In this document: piece after piece, positions 1 to 5,378 of the stretch
Layout of the letters: each line of letters begins with the position of its first letter
How positions within the stretch are numbered: position 1 is the stretch's first letter
Assembly (NCBI GenBank): GCA_021826785.1
Contig: JAKAYN010000024.1
Location: forward strand, 1 to 7,551
Reading direction: 5' to 3'
Origin: Thermoplasmata archaeon
GTDB lineage: Archaea > Thermoplasmatota > Thermoplasmata > Thermoplasmatales > Thermoplasmataceae
DNA: 7,551 nucleotides
Translations under genes and position numbers: made by a program
The notes under the pieces: model-generated
The model's input: only the letters and a program-made list of their open reading frames with translations
Told to the model about the DNA's origin: nothing
The model's database searches: none

Positions 1-346
1 GATCTAGGCTTTTTTTCTCAAGTTTTGCGTGGTAATCACATAGAAGCATCTCAATTGAAGCCTTTGCCATGTTATGGCCCTTTATGTATGCCACGCTCCT
101 TAAGAATTCTTCAGGTTCAGGTAAATTCTTAATTGCCTTTATAAGATAGTTTGATATTATATGCATTGCAGTTACATTATCCTCGTAACTGTAAAGTGGG
201 TCATGGTCGCTAACGCACTCTGAATATGCAGTTATTCCATTTTCGGTTAATTTTAGTATAATCGATTCACGGTATATGTCTGTGCCAAAACTTGTTGTAA
301 AAGGATTTTTTAATGGCATTTTAACGATATAATATGAAATCTCCAT
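1..346 (-). CDS. Enolase-superfamily enzyme, o-succinylbenzoate synthase / N-acylamino acid racemase type (N-terminal part, truncated by window edge)
   Basis: Reading leftward from an ATG at 346-344, the frame is open to the window edge and gives 115 residues. It resembles the N-terminal capping domain of the MenC / N-succinylamino acid racemase branch of the enolase superfamily: PLKNPFTTSFGT (residues 11-22) followed by RES, ECVSDHDPLYSYE (43-55), and GHNMAKASIEMLLCDYHAKL (90-109), where the family usually has GHxxAKxAxExAxWD. These enzymes abstract a proton alpha to a carboxylate. They either dehydrate SHCHC to o-succinylbenzoate in menaquinone synthesis or racemise N-acylamino acids. The lysine and metal-binding carboxylates that would decide between these lie outside the window, so the substrate is open. 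No other in-frame ATG lies just upstream and there is no Shine-Dalgarno sequence. A TATA-like stretch sits at 381-390 on this strand, but its distance to the start is not ideal. Confidence 0.8.
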   Translation of the reverse strand, partial: MEISYYIVKMPLKNPFTTSFGTDIYRESIILKLTENGITAYSECVSDHDPLYSYEDNVTAMHIISNYLIKAIKNLPEPEEFLRSVAYIKGHNMAKASIEMLLCDYHAKLEKKSLD

Positions 347-450
347 TATGAATGTATATTTAATTTGAATAAAGTTTTTTCTATTTAAAACAAAGCAACA
401 TTAATAATATATTAAGAAAATTCATAAAAGAATGAATTTAAAACCAAAAA

Positions 451-460
451 TAATTTTAAA
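451..460 (+). promoter_or_regulatory. TATA-like box for the small gene at 482
   Basis: The stretch TAATTTTAAA lies 22-31 bases before the ATG at 482, and no Shine-Dalgarno sequence stands in front of that ATG. This spacing fits an archaeal TATA box driving a transcript that starts at or next to the start codon (leaderless). It lies in the 135-base AT-rich spacer shared with the divergent gene on the left, where I see nothing else definite. Confidence 0.45.
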
Positions 461-481
461 GATGATTTATTATTAAAGACC

Positions 482-835
482 ATGAAAAGCATAGTTGAGA
501 TATCAGAGATGAACCCAGAAGACATGGAAAAAGAAATGAAGGAAATACTTTATTCAATAAAAGATCATAGTGAAAATGATATCATTGATACATTAAAAGG
601 CTTTTTAATAGAGATGAGGAAGGTAAATGATGAAAACTATCTAAAGCTATGCATTACAAACATGTCAATAATATCAAAATTTAATGATGACGATCTAAAG
701 AATTTTATAATGCTTAGGTTAAAGGCAAATTCTGAAGTTCCGGATTTTATACAGAAAAGGGATCTTGATATAATAAAAAAAGCACTTGAAAAGGCGCCTG
801 AGGATGTAAGAAACAGGATATCAAAATTTATGTAA
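482..835 (+). CDS. Small charged, probably helical protein of unknown function
   Basis: The ORF encodes 117 residues. I do not recognise the family. The protein is dominated by Glu, Asp, Lys, Ile and Leu in patterns typical of amphipathic helices (for example residues 10-30 and 93-115), with a single Cys and no signal peptide or membrane segment, so a soluble cytoplasmic helical protein is likely. The ATG at 482 is preceded at the right distance by a TATA-like box and by no SD, fitting a leaderless mRNA. Its last 8 bases overlap the 3' end of the convergent HxlR-type gene. Coding status rests on the open frame, the well-placed promoter and the abrupt fit between its stop and its neighbour. 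It could be restricted to close relatives. Confidence 0.7.
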   Translation: MKSIVEISEMNPEDMEKEMKEILYSIKDHSENDIIDTLKGFLIEMRKVNDENYLKLCITNMSIISKFNDDDLKNFIMLRLKANSEVPDFIQKRDLDIIKKALEKAPEDVRNRISKFM

Positions 836-1145
836 TTGATTTTAAAAAGCATATTATTCCGGATCTTATCCGCCTGCCAAGGTCTGTTAATTCATAATAT
901 GTAATATCCGAGTTTACCTTTTTTATAACATTAATGCTTAACAGTTCAGATAATCTCTTTGCAATTATAGTTCTGCTTGCACCCGGTATCGCCCTGCATA
1001 TGTCATTAAAATTTTTTCTTGTATCATTGTTGCCTATGACACCAAGAATTAGCATTGTATACTTTTTTCCAAGAACGTGCATTAATGGAAGTCCCGGATC
1101 TATGCATATTATCTCATCATTATAACTTATCATGCAGGCCTTCAT
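828..1145 (-). CDS. HxlR-family winged-helix transcriptional regulator
   Basis: From the ATG at 1145-1143 this encodes 105 residues. The MarR-like winged helix of the HxlR family is visible: VLGKKYTMLILGVIG (24-38) matches the family's IGGKWxxLIL helix, FNDICRAIPGASRTIIAKRL (46-65) is the helix-turn-helix with the typical F.dl...ipGis...L..RL pattern, and YYELTDLGRRI (83-93) is the wing end (YxLTxxG). Such proteins bind DNA as dimers and often respond to thiol-reactive or electrophilic compounds. Cys4, Cys14, Cys50 and Cys99 are candidates for redox sensing, which is inference only. Start choice: a TTG at 1166 and an ATG at 1133 are in the same frame. The ATG at 1145 is preferred because a TTTAATATT box lies 20-28 bases before it. 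It lies 23 bases after the methyltransferase and may be co-transcribed with it. Its own target genes are unknown. Confidence 0.85.
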   Translation of the reverse strand: MKACMISYNDEIICIDPGLPLMHVLGKKYTMLILGVIGNNDTRKNFNDICRAIPGASRTIIAKRLSELLSINVIKKVNSDITYYELTDLGRRIRSGIICFLKSIT

Positions 1146-1164
1146 AAATATTAAATAATAATAC

Positions 1165-1175
1165 AATATTAAATT
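1165..1175 (-). promoter_or_regulatory. TATA-like box for the HxlR-family regulator
   Basis: On the minus strand AATTTAATATT lies 20-30 bases before the ATG at 1145 and overlaps the stop codon of the upstream methyltransferase gene. A second TTTAATATT follows 18 bases downstream (1155-1147), too close to any start codon to serve as well. No SD precedes the ATG. This suggests the regulator can have its own leaderless transcript in addition to any read-through from the methyltransferase. Confidence 0.35.
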
Positions 1176-1759
1176 GTTCTTTTTATCTTAACTGCTATAA
1201 AATTTTTATCTGTATCTATCATTGTTTCACAGTTCTTTACATGTATATTCTTAGCATCGTTTATTGACAATGAGTGTTCTCTATACATAAATAGGAATGG
1301 TGATTTATAGGATTCCTTTAAAAATTCAAAGATGAATATGCTTCCATTCACATTTAAGAGCGATGATAAATAATTAAGGCTCTTTTCCTTTTCAAGCCAG
1401 TGATGATAGGAAAGCGAGGTGATTATCAGATCAAAATTTTCATTTAATGGTATATCACGGCTGCTCCCCTGAACGCATGTTGCATTTATATTATTCTTTT
1501 TAAAAAGTTTTATTTCAGTATCAACCATGTATTTTGATGGATCAACGCAGTAGAATTTTGCATTTGAAAACTTTTTGGCAACCATGATAGAAAATCTTCC
1601 AGGGCCGGCACCAACGTCCATTATTGTTGATGGGGATAGACCATCAAGCCTGTTTAAAGAAAATTTATAAAGCTTTTTTAGCAGCCTCCATGCAATGGTG
1701 TTGTAAAAGGCCGTTGTAAACCTGCCAAACCTTTCCTCGCCTTCCATGTAATAATCCAT
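1169..1759 (-). CDS. Class I SAM-dependent methyltransferase
   Basis: The protein has 196 residues and a Rossmann-type SAM-binding fold. Motif I is MDVGAGPGRF (47-56). The acidic residue after strand 2 is in CVDPSKYM (71-78). Motif III-like GSSRDIPL (98-105) is followed by NFDLIITSLSYHHW (108-121), which resembles the UbiE / Methyltransf_11 group, and NGSIFIFEF (138-146) fits strand 5. The acceptor cannot be told from this. It is about the size of a minimal methyltransferase domain without an added substrate domain. It does not look like the corrin methyltransferases: CbiE, F, H and L belong to a different fold, and the SYHHW motif is not CbiT-like. The ATG at 1759 has a TATA-like box 22-34 bases upstream and no SD. 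The HxlR-type regulator follows on the same strand after 23 bases, so the pair may form an operon. Confidence 0.85.
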   Translation of the reverse strand: MDYYMEGEERFGRFTTAFYNTIAWRLLKKLYKFSLNRLDGLSPSTIMDVGAGPGRFSIMVAKKFSNAKFYCVDPSKYMVDTEIKLFKKNNINATCVQGSSRDIPLNENFDLIITSLSYHHWLEKEKSLNYLSSLLNVNGSIFIFEFLKESYKSPFLFMYREHSLSINDAKNIHVKNCETMIDTDKNFIAVKIKRTI

Positions 1760-1780
1760 AGAACATTATTTGTAAAGACT

Positions 1781-1793
1781 AATTATATTTTTT
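1781..1793 (-). promoter_or_regulatory. TATA-like box for the methyltransferase gene
   Basis: On the minus strand AAAAATATAATTA-type sequence lies 22-34 bases before the ATG at 1759, with no Shine-Dalgarno sequence between. This fits an archaeal leaderless promoter and is the leftward arm of the divergent control region shared with the cobalamin operon. Confidence 0.45.
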
Positions 1794-1907
1794 TAATCAA
1801 TGCAATTCTTTTATTATTTATTAATGATGAATTAATTTAATATTTATCGATAAAATTTGCACTTTTTATTATAAAAACAAATAATTATTATCAAAATCAA
1901 AAAAATT

Positions 1908-1953
1908 AAGAATATTGTGCAAAGAATATTAATCAAAAATGCTTGGGAATATT
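1908..1953. repeat. Three short direct repeats (GAATATT), possible operator
   Basis: AAGAATATT occurs at 1908-1916 and 1922-1930, and a shorter GGAATATT at 1946-1953. The copies lie roughly 70-115 bases upstream of the proposed TATA box of the cobalamin operon. They could be binding sites for a regulator, but chance is a real alternative in such AT-rich DNA. Confidence 0.25.
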
Positions 1954-2020
1954 ATATAAAGATATTTAATTTTATTTTAATAATAAATATTATATGCAAT
2001 ATAATGTTATCTTTTTATGG

Positions 2021-2028
2021 TATTTAAG
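2021..2028 (+). promoter_or_regulatory. TATA-like box of the cobalamin operon
   Basis: TATTTAAG lies about 35-42 bases before the TTG start of cbiJ. A transcript starting about 25 bases downstream would carry a short leader that still includes the GGGGGT ribosome-binding site. This contrasts with the leaderless arrangement of the flanking genes. TTAAATTTTATTTAAG (2035-2050) is an alternative, but it would leave almost no leader. Confidence 0.4.
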
Positions 2029-2049
2029 AATGTGTTAAATTTTATTTAA

Positions 2050-2055
2050 GGGGGT
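2050..2055 (+). promoter_or_regulatory. Shine-Dalgarno-like site of cbiJ, supports the TTG start
   Basis: GGGGGT (one mismatch to the archaeal GGAGGT core) ends 7 bases before the TTG at 2063. It is the only conspicuous G run in the spacer. No ATG or GTG is available between the upstream in-frame stop (2036-2038) and 2063, so this site supports TTG as the start codon. Confidence 0.5.
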
Positions 2056-2455
2056 AGCTTCCTTGAGGATATACATAATTGACGGCACTTCGGATTCAAG
2101 ATTCATAATAAAAAAATTAAAGAATGACCATTATATAGTGTCAAGCGCCGTTACTGATGAGGGCGTTAAAAAGCTTGTTGATCTTGGCATAGATGCGGTT
2201 CTTGGGCCTTTGGATTTCAACAAAATGATTAATTTAATAAATGAAAAAAATATAGATTTGATAATAGACGCATCCCATCCATTTGCATACAGCATAAGCA
2301 AAACAGCAATGGATGTATCCGAGGCACTTAATATAGATTACATAAGGTACGAAAGACCATCAATATTATATGAAAACACATCAACGTTTTCAAGCTATGA
2401 TGAAATAGCAGAATGCCTTAACAGAATGAACTGCCGTGCTTTGATAACCACGGGC

Positions 2456-2491
2456 ATAAAAAATATAGATTAAATAAAAAATATAAAAAAT
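2456..2491 (+). repeat. 9-base-period tandem repeat in cbiJ containing the stop codon
   Basis: Four consecutive 9-base blocks: ATAAAAAAT (2456-2464), a degenerate ATAGATTAA (2465-2473, ending in the in-frame TAA), then ATAAAAAAT twice (2474-2491). In the cbiJ frame they read IKN-ID(stop)-IKN-IKN. Gains or losses of a unit would keep the frame. Such A-rich repeats are prone to slippage, both in the cell and during sequencing. Confidence 0.8.
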
Positions 2492-2770
2492 AAAAGAAAC
2501 CTTGTTGTTAGGGTATTGCCAAGGCCAGAGAACATAGCAAAATTGATTGATCTTGGTATTATTACAAAAAATATAATTGCCATGGAAGGTCCATTAACAT
2601 ATGAGCTTGAACTGGCAATTATGAACAACTACAAAATAGAATGCCTTGTAACAAAGGATAGTGGAAATATAGAAAAGATCAAGGCCGCACTTGAAAAGGG
2701 CATTAAAATTCTTATATTAAAAAGGGATAACATACAGTATAAAAACGTTTATAACGACATAAATGAAATC

Positions 2771-2783
2771 ATAAGAGTGGTAA
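2771..2783 (+). promoter_or_regulatory. Putative translation-initiation element upstream of cbiC
   Basis: ATAAGAGTGGTAA ends 3 bases before the cbiC ATG and lies inside the 3' end of cbiJ. The identical 13 bases precede cbiA, where they are read in a different codon frame. The GAGTGGTAA core resembles, imperfectly, an archaeal SD (GGAGGTGA). Confidence 0.4.
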
Positions 2784-2786
2784 ACA

Positions 2787-3374
2787 ATGCTAAATCCGGA
2801 GGAGATATACAGGAAAAGCTTTGAGATAATATATAAGGAACTTGGCATAGATAATAATCAAGAAAACAGGGTAAAGGCAAGGGCCGTTCACGCCACAGGA
2901 GACCTTGATGTTTTTAATACAATAATATTTAAAAATGATCCGATTAAAAATGGCATCAATGCTCTTTTATTAAATAAATACATTGTAACGGATGTAAATA
3001 TGGTAATCTCAGGAATAACAAAATATCAAAAAAAGGTCTGTTTAATAAACGATGATGATGTTATAATTAATTCAAGAATAATGAATGTATCACGGTCGTA
3101 TTTATCAATGAAGAAGGCCATATCAATTTACAAAAATGCAATCTATGTTATTGGCGATGCCCCAACGGCACTTATATCATTAACTGAGGAGCTGAGAAAT
3201 GGCTTTAAACCATCGCTTATAGTTGCAACACCAGTCGGCTTCGTATCCGCACTGGAATCAAAGATTAATCTATTGTCATTTGATGTACCAATTATAACAA
3301 ATATATCAAGTAAAGGCGGTTCTGCGATGGCAGCGTCATTAATAAACGGCATTATAGGTGAGCTGCATGCCTAG
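2787..3374 (+). CDS. cbiC: Cobalt-precorrin-8 methylmutase (CbiC/CobH)
   Basis: CbiC moves the C-11 methyl group to C-12, converting (cobalt-)precorrin-8 to (hydrogeno)cobyrinic acid. The product is 195 residues, close to the family's usual 200-210. PEEIYRKSFEII (4-15) is the standard N-terminus. RAVHATGDLD (32-41) carries the catalytic His35, corresponding to the active-site histidine of CobH. IVTDVNMVISGI (66-77), RSYLSM (103-108), IGDAPTAL (122-129), TPVGFVSALESK (148-159) and SKGGSAMAAS (175-184) are the remaining conserved blocks. All expected motifs are present, so it appears functional. The ATG at 2787 overlaps the cbiJ reading frame by 38 bases, and the 3' end overlaps cbiD by 8. Its translation may depend on ribosomes reading through cbiJ, making the upstream stop codon relevant to its expression. 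Confidence 0.95.
   Translation: MLNPEEIYRKSFEIIYKELGIDNNQENRVKARAVHATGDLDVFNTIIFKNDPIKNGINALLLNKYIVTDVNMVISGITKYQKKVCLINDDDVIINSRIMNVSRSYLSMKKAISIYKNAIYVIGDAPTALISLTEELRNGFKPSLIVATPVGFVSALESKINLLSFDVPIITNISSKGGSAMAASLINGIIGELHA
3356..3361 (+). promoter_or_regulatory. Shine-Dalgarno site that sets the cbiD start
   Basis: AGGTGA, an exact match to the archaeal SD core, lies within the end of cbiC and 5 bases before the ATG at 3367. A GTG at 3358 in the same frame is part of this SD itself and so is unlikely to be the start. Confidence 0.65.
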
Positions 3375-4392
3375 GTATGGATACACAACCGGAACATGTG
3401 CAACAGCCGCAACCAAGGCTGCAATAATAGCACTCGTTACGGGTAAAATTGTAAACAGTGTGGAGGTGAAACTACCATCAAAAAGGGTTGCATTGATGGA
3501 TATAAAAAATGTAAAAATAGACGGTGATTCGGCAATAGCCGGTGTTGTTAAGGACGGTGGCGATGACCCGGATGTTACCACAGGTTTGATTATATACTCA
3601 AGGGTTTCATTTACGGATTCTGGAATATACATTGACGGTGGAGAAGGCATTGGAAGGGTAACAAAAGAAGGCCTTCCTGTGAAGCCAGGAAATGCCGCCA
3701 TAAATCCGGTACCAATGAGAATGATAAAAACAACCGCAATAGAAACACTTTCAGAACTGAATGTCTCAAAAGGCCTAAGAATAATAATATCAGCACCTGG
3801 TGGTGATAAAGTTGCGTTAAAAACATGCAATCCAAGGCTGGGCATCATAGGCGGCATATCAATACTTGGGACAACAGGCATAGTTGTGCCATACTCTGCA
3901 TCATCATGGCGTGCAAGCATAGTCCTTGCCATGCGTGTTGCGGTAAAAGCAGGTTATGATACCGTAATATTAACAACGGGCTCAAGAACAGAGGAATATG
4001 CAAAGATTCTTTTAAATGATAAATACCCATGCATAGATGTAGGCGATTTTATAGGTTTTTCTGTGAAAAGGGCATCGGAAACAAAATTGAAAAATGTTAT
4101 AATAGCATGCATGCCAGGCAAGGCATCAAAGCTTGCGAAGGGCATCTATGATACATCAAGCCAAAATTCAAAAATAGACTTTGATTTTATATATAACATT
4201 GCATTAAAAATTAACATAAAAAATGCAGAGATAATAAAAAACTCAAATACTGTTAATGCACTGGTTCCAGAATTTAAGGATAAAGGGCTATTCAAATTAA
4301 TGGCGGATCTTGCATCTTACAACTTGACAAAAATTTCAGGAATTAATGTAAGAGTTATTATATTTGACATGGCCGGTAATGTGATTTCATGA
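3367..4392 (+). CDS. cbiD: Cobalt-precorrin-5B C1-methyltransferase (CbiD)
   Basis: CbiD adds the C-1 methyl group to cobalt-precorrin-5B using S-adenosylmethionine, a step specific to the anaerobic pathway. The 341-residue product is slightly short of the common 350-380. Family blocks in order: RYGYTTGTCATAATKAA (3-19), VVKDGGDDPDVTTG (60-73), GGEGIGRVTKEGLPVKPG (91-108), AAINPVPMRMI (110-120), CNPRLGIIGGISILGTTGIV (154-173), LTTGSRTEEY (202-211) and DFIGFSVKRA (227-236). In the last third the family often has a GHPGK-like stretch and a TH pair; here the text is CMPGKASKLAKGI (248-260) and DTSSQ, so these histidines are absent. That comparison is from memory. The ATG at 3367 is chosen over the in-frame GTG at 3358 because of the AGGTGA site. 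It overlaps cbiC by 8 bases and cbiG by 4 (ATGA). Confidence 0.95.
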   Translation: MPRYGYTTGTCATAATKAAIIALVTGKIVNSVEVKLPSKRVALMDIKNVKIDGDSAIAGVVKDGGDDPDVTTGLIIYSRVSFTDSGIYIDGGEGIGRVTKEGLPVKPGNAAINPVPMRMIKTTAIETLSELNVSKGLRIIISAPGGDKVALKTCNPRLGIIGGISILGTTGIVVPYSASSWRASIVLAMRVAVKAGYDTVILTTGSRTEEYAKILLNDKYPCIDVGDFIGFSVKRASETKLKNVIIACMPGKASKLAKGIYDTSSQNSKIDFDFIYNIALKINIKNAEIIKNSNTVNALVPEFKDKGLFKLMADLASYNLTKISGINVRVIIFDMAGNVIS

Positions 4393-5378
4393 GGGTTGCT
4401 GGCATAGCAATAACAAAAAATGGCTCATTAATATTAAAAAAGATATCAAAATGCATTGATATTGATATTTATAACAGTATACGCATATCATCAGATGGAT
4501 TTTCATCAATTAATGAAATAACAGGTTATTTATTTAATAAATACGATGCAATAGTATACGTTGTTGCCATTGGCGCTGTTGTAAGAATTGTATCAAGATA
4601 CATTAAAAACAAATATATCGATCCTGGAATTATAGTTATAGATGATGCAGGTAAATTCACAATAAGCTTGTTATCAGGCCACAGAATTGCAAACAGGCTC
4701 TCGTTGATTATTTCAGAGTGCTTAAAAAATCAGCCTGTTATAACAACTGCATCTGATGCAAACAATATCAAATCAATAGAAGAGATTATAGATACAAATG
4801 AATTTAATATCTTAGGTGATGTGGCAAAAATATCTTATGATATTATATCAAAAAAACGTATACTTTTAATTGATGAATGCAATTTAAATCTAAATTTCCC
4901 TGAAAATATTCAAAAAGATATAAATGACTTTGATGATAGAATAATAATAACAAGAAGGGATATAAAACCAAAAGAAAATGATCTAATACTTTTAAAAAGG
5001 GACCTTTTTATTGGCATAGGCTTTTCAAGTGATGCTTCATGCACTGATATTTTAAATGCAATTCAATCCGCATTAAAGCTTTTAAATGCATCGGTTAAAT
5101 CCATTAAACGCATTGCAACAATTGATATAAAAAAGAATTCAATTGAGCTTCAAAAGGTATTAAAAGAAATAAAATGTGATGCGGTTTTTTACAATAAAAA
5201 TGAATTAAACAGCACGGGCATAGTTAACGGAAATATATACAAATATGTCGGTGCATACTCTGTCTCAACGGCATCTGCTTACCTGGCATCGAATCATGGC
5301 GATATGCTAATAGAAAAGATTGTTTTTAATAATGTTACCGTATCTATATATAAGAGTGGTAATAATGAAAGTAAATAG
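4389..5378 (+). CDS. cbiG: Cobalt-precorrin-5A hydrolase (CbiG)
   Basis: CbiG opens the delta-lactone of cobalt-precorrin-5A and releases the C-20-derived two-carbon fragment as acetaldehyde, preparing the ring for CbiD. The 329-residue protein has the full three-part layout. N-terminal and core: VAGIAIT (3-9), VVAIGAVVRIVSRYIKNKYIDPG (58-80 region), VIDDAGKFTISLLSGH (83-98) and PVITTASDAN (116-125). A poorly conserved, very AT-rich middle follows (about 126-205). The C-terminal domain runs LFIGIGFSSDAS (206-217), IKRIATIDIKKNSIEL (239-254), STGIVNG (275-281), KYVGAYSVSTASAYLAS (285-301) and VTVSIY (316-321). The usual LSGHxGGAN reads LSGHRIAN, a shorter variant. The ATG overlaps the cbiD stop as ATGA, and GTGAT (4381-4385) just upstream is SD-like. 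The 3' end overlaps cbiA by 14 bases. Confidence 0.93.
   Translation: MRVAGIAITKNGSLILKKISKCIDIDIYNSIRISSDGFSSINEITGYLFNKYDAIVYVVAIGAVVRIVSRYIKNKYIDPGIIVIDDAGKFTISLLSGHRIANRLSLIISECLKNQPVITTASDANNIKSIEEIIDTNEFNILGDVAKISYDIISKKRILLIDECNLNLNFPENIQKDINDFDDRIIITRRDIKPKENDLILLKRDLFIGIGFSSDASCTDILNAIQSALKLLNASVKSIKRIATIDIKKNSIELQKVLKEIKCDAVFYNKNELNSTGIVNGNIYKYVGAYSVSTASAYLASNHGDMLIEKIVFNNVTVSIYKSGNNESK
5350..5362 (+). promoter_or_regulatory. Putative translation-initiation element upstream of cbiA
   Basis: ATAAGAGTGGTAA ends 2 bases before the cbiA ATG inside the 3' end of cbiG. It is identical to the 13 bases before cbiC but is read in another codon frame, which argues for selection on the nucleotides rather than on the encoded residues. 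Confidence 0.4.

Larger units (their letters stand above)
1760..2062. other. 303-base AT-rich divergent control region between the methyltransferase and the cobalamin operon
   Basis: No credible gene is present; the longest ATG-started frame near the operon (from 1994) is only 14 codons. The stretch holds the two outward-facing promoters. Between them are a perfect 12-base palindrome TTTATCGATAAA (1843-1854), a 7-base inverted repeat TTTGCAC (1856-1862) / GTGCAAA (1917-1923), and three copies of GAATATT (1910-1916, 1924-1930, 1947-1953), the first two within AAGAATATT. In DNA this AT-rich such short repeats can arise by chance. The GC-containing arms are the least expected. I see nothing resembling the cobalamin riboswitch (B12 box) used by bacteria. 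Confidence 0.6.
2063..2824 (+). pseudogene. cbiJ: Cobalt-precorrin-6A reductase (CbiJ/CobK), interrupted by one in-frame TAA
   Basis: The family performs the NAD(P)H-dependent reduction of (cobalt-)precorrin-6A in corrin ring synthesis. From the TTG at 2063 the first 136 codons give the N-terminal domain: RIYIIDGTSDSR (2-13, the nucleotide-binding GTxDxR), DASHPFA (69-75, the family signature), YIRYERP (93-99) and ITTGIKN (128-134). A TAA at 2471-2473 then stops the frame. The same frame continues without another stop to 2822-2824 and encodes the C-terminal domain: VVRVLPRPENI, IIAMEGPLTYELELA and CLVTKDSG. The combined span of 253 codons matches the usual family length of about 250, so this looks like one gene with a single nonsense codon. 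The stop lies in an A-rich 9-base-period repeat in the linker region. The 3' end overlaps cbiC by 38 bases. Whether it is truly inactive is unclear; see findings. The family call is firm, the pseudogene status is not. Confidence 0.8.

Noticed and set aside
1169..1759. Methyltransferase as CbiT or another corrin methyltransferase
   Set aside because: The DVGAGPGRF and SYHHW motifs point to the UbiE-like group; CbiE/F/H/L have a different fold and CbiT a different motif set.
1994..2038. 14-codon ORF ahead of cbiJ as a leader peptide
   Set aside because: It has no ribosome-binding site, no telling composition, and probably begins upstream of the transcript start.
1760..2062. Cobalamin riboswitch upstream of the operon
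   Set aside because: No B12-box-like or GC-rich structured sequence is present; the spacer is almost pure A/T and the source appears archaeal.
2471..2473. Recoding of the cbiJ stop as pyrrolysine or selenocysteine
   Set aside because: Those use UAG and UGA; the codon here is UAA and no SECIS-like structure was noticed.
2516..2824. An independent gene from the TTG at 2516
   Set aside because: It would start inside a conserved strand of CbiJ with no SD, and the frame is continuous with cbiJ apart from one stop, so it is treated as the second half of cbiJ.
3339..3932. Long minus-strand open frame opposite cbiC and cbiD
   Set aside because: It is antisense to well-conserved CbiC/CbiD coding sequence, with a low-complexity composition and no family resemblance.
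5320..5364. A longer cbiA reading frame starting 15 codons upstream
   Set aside because: The extra residues lie in the cbiG C-terminus and do not resemble CbiA, whose first strand and P-loop follow directly from the ATG at 5365.
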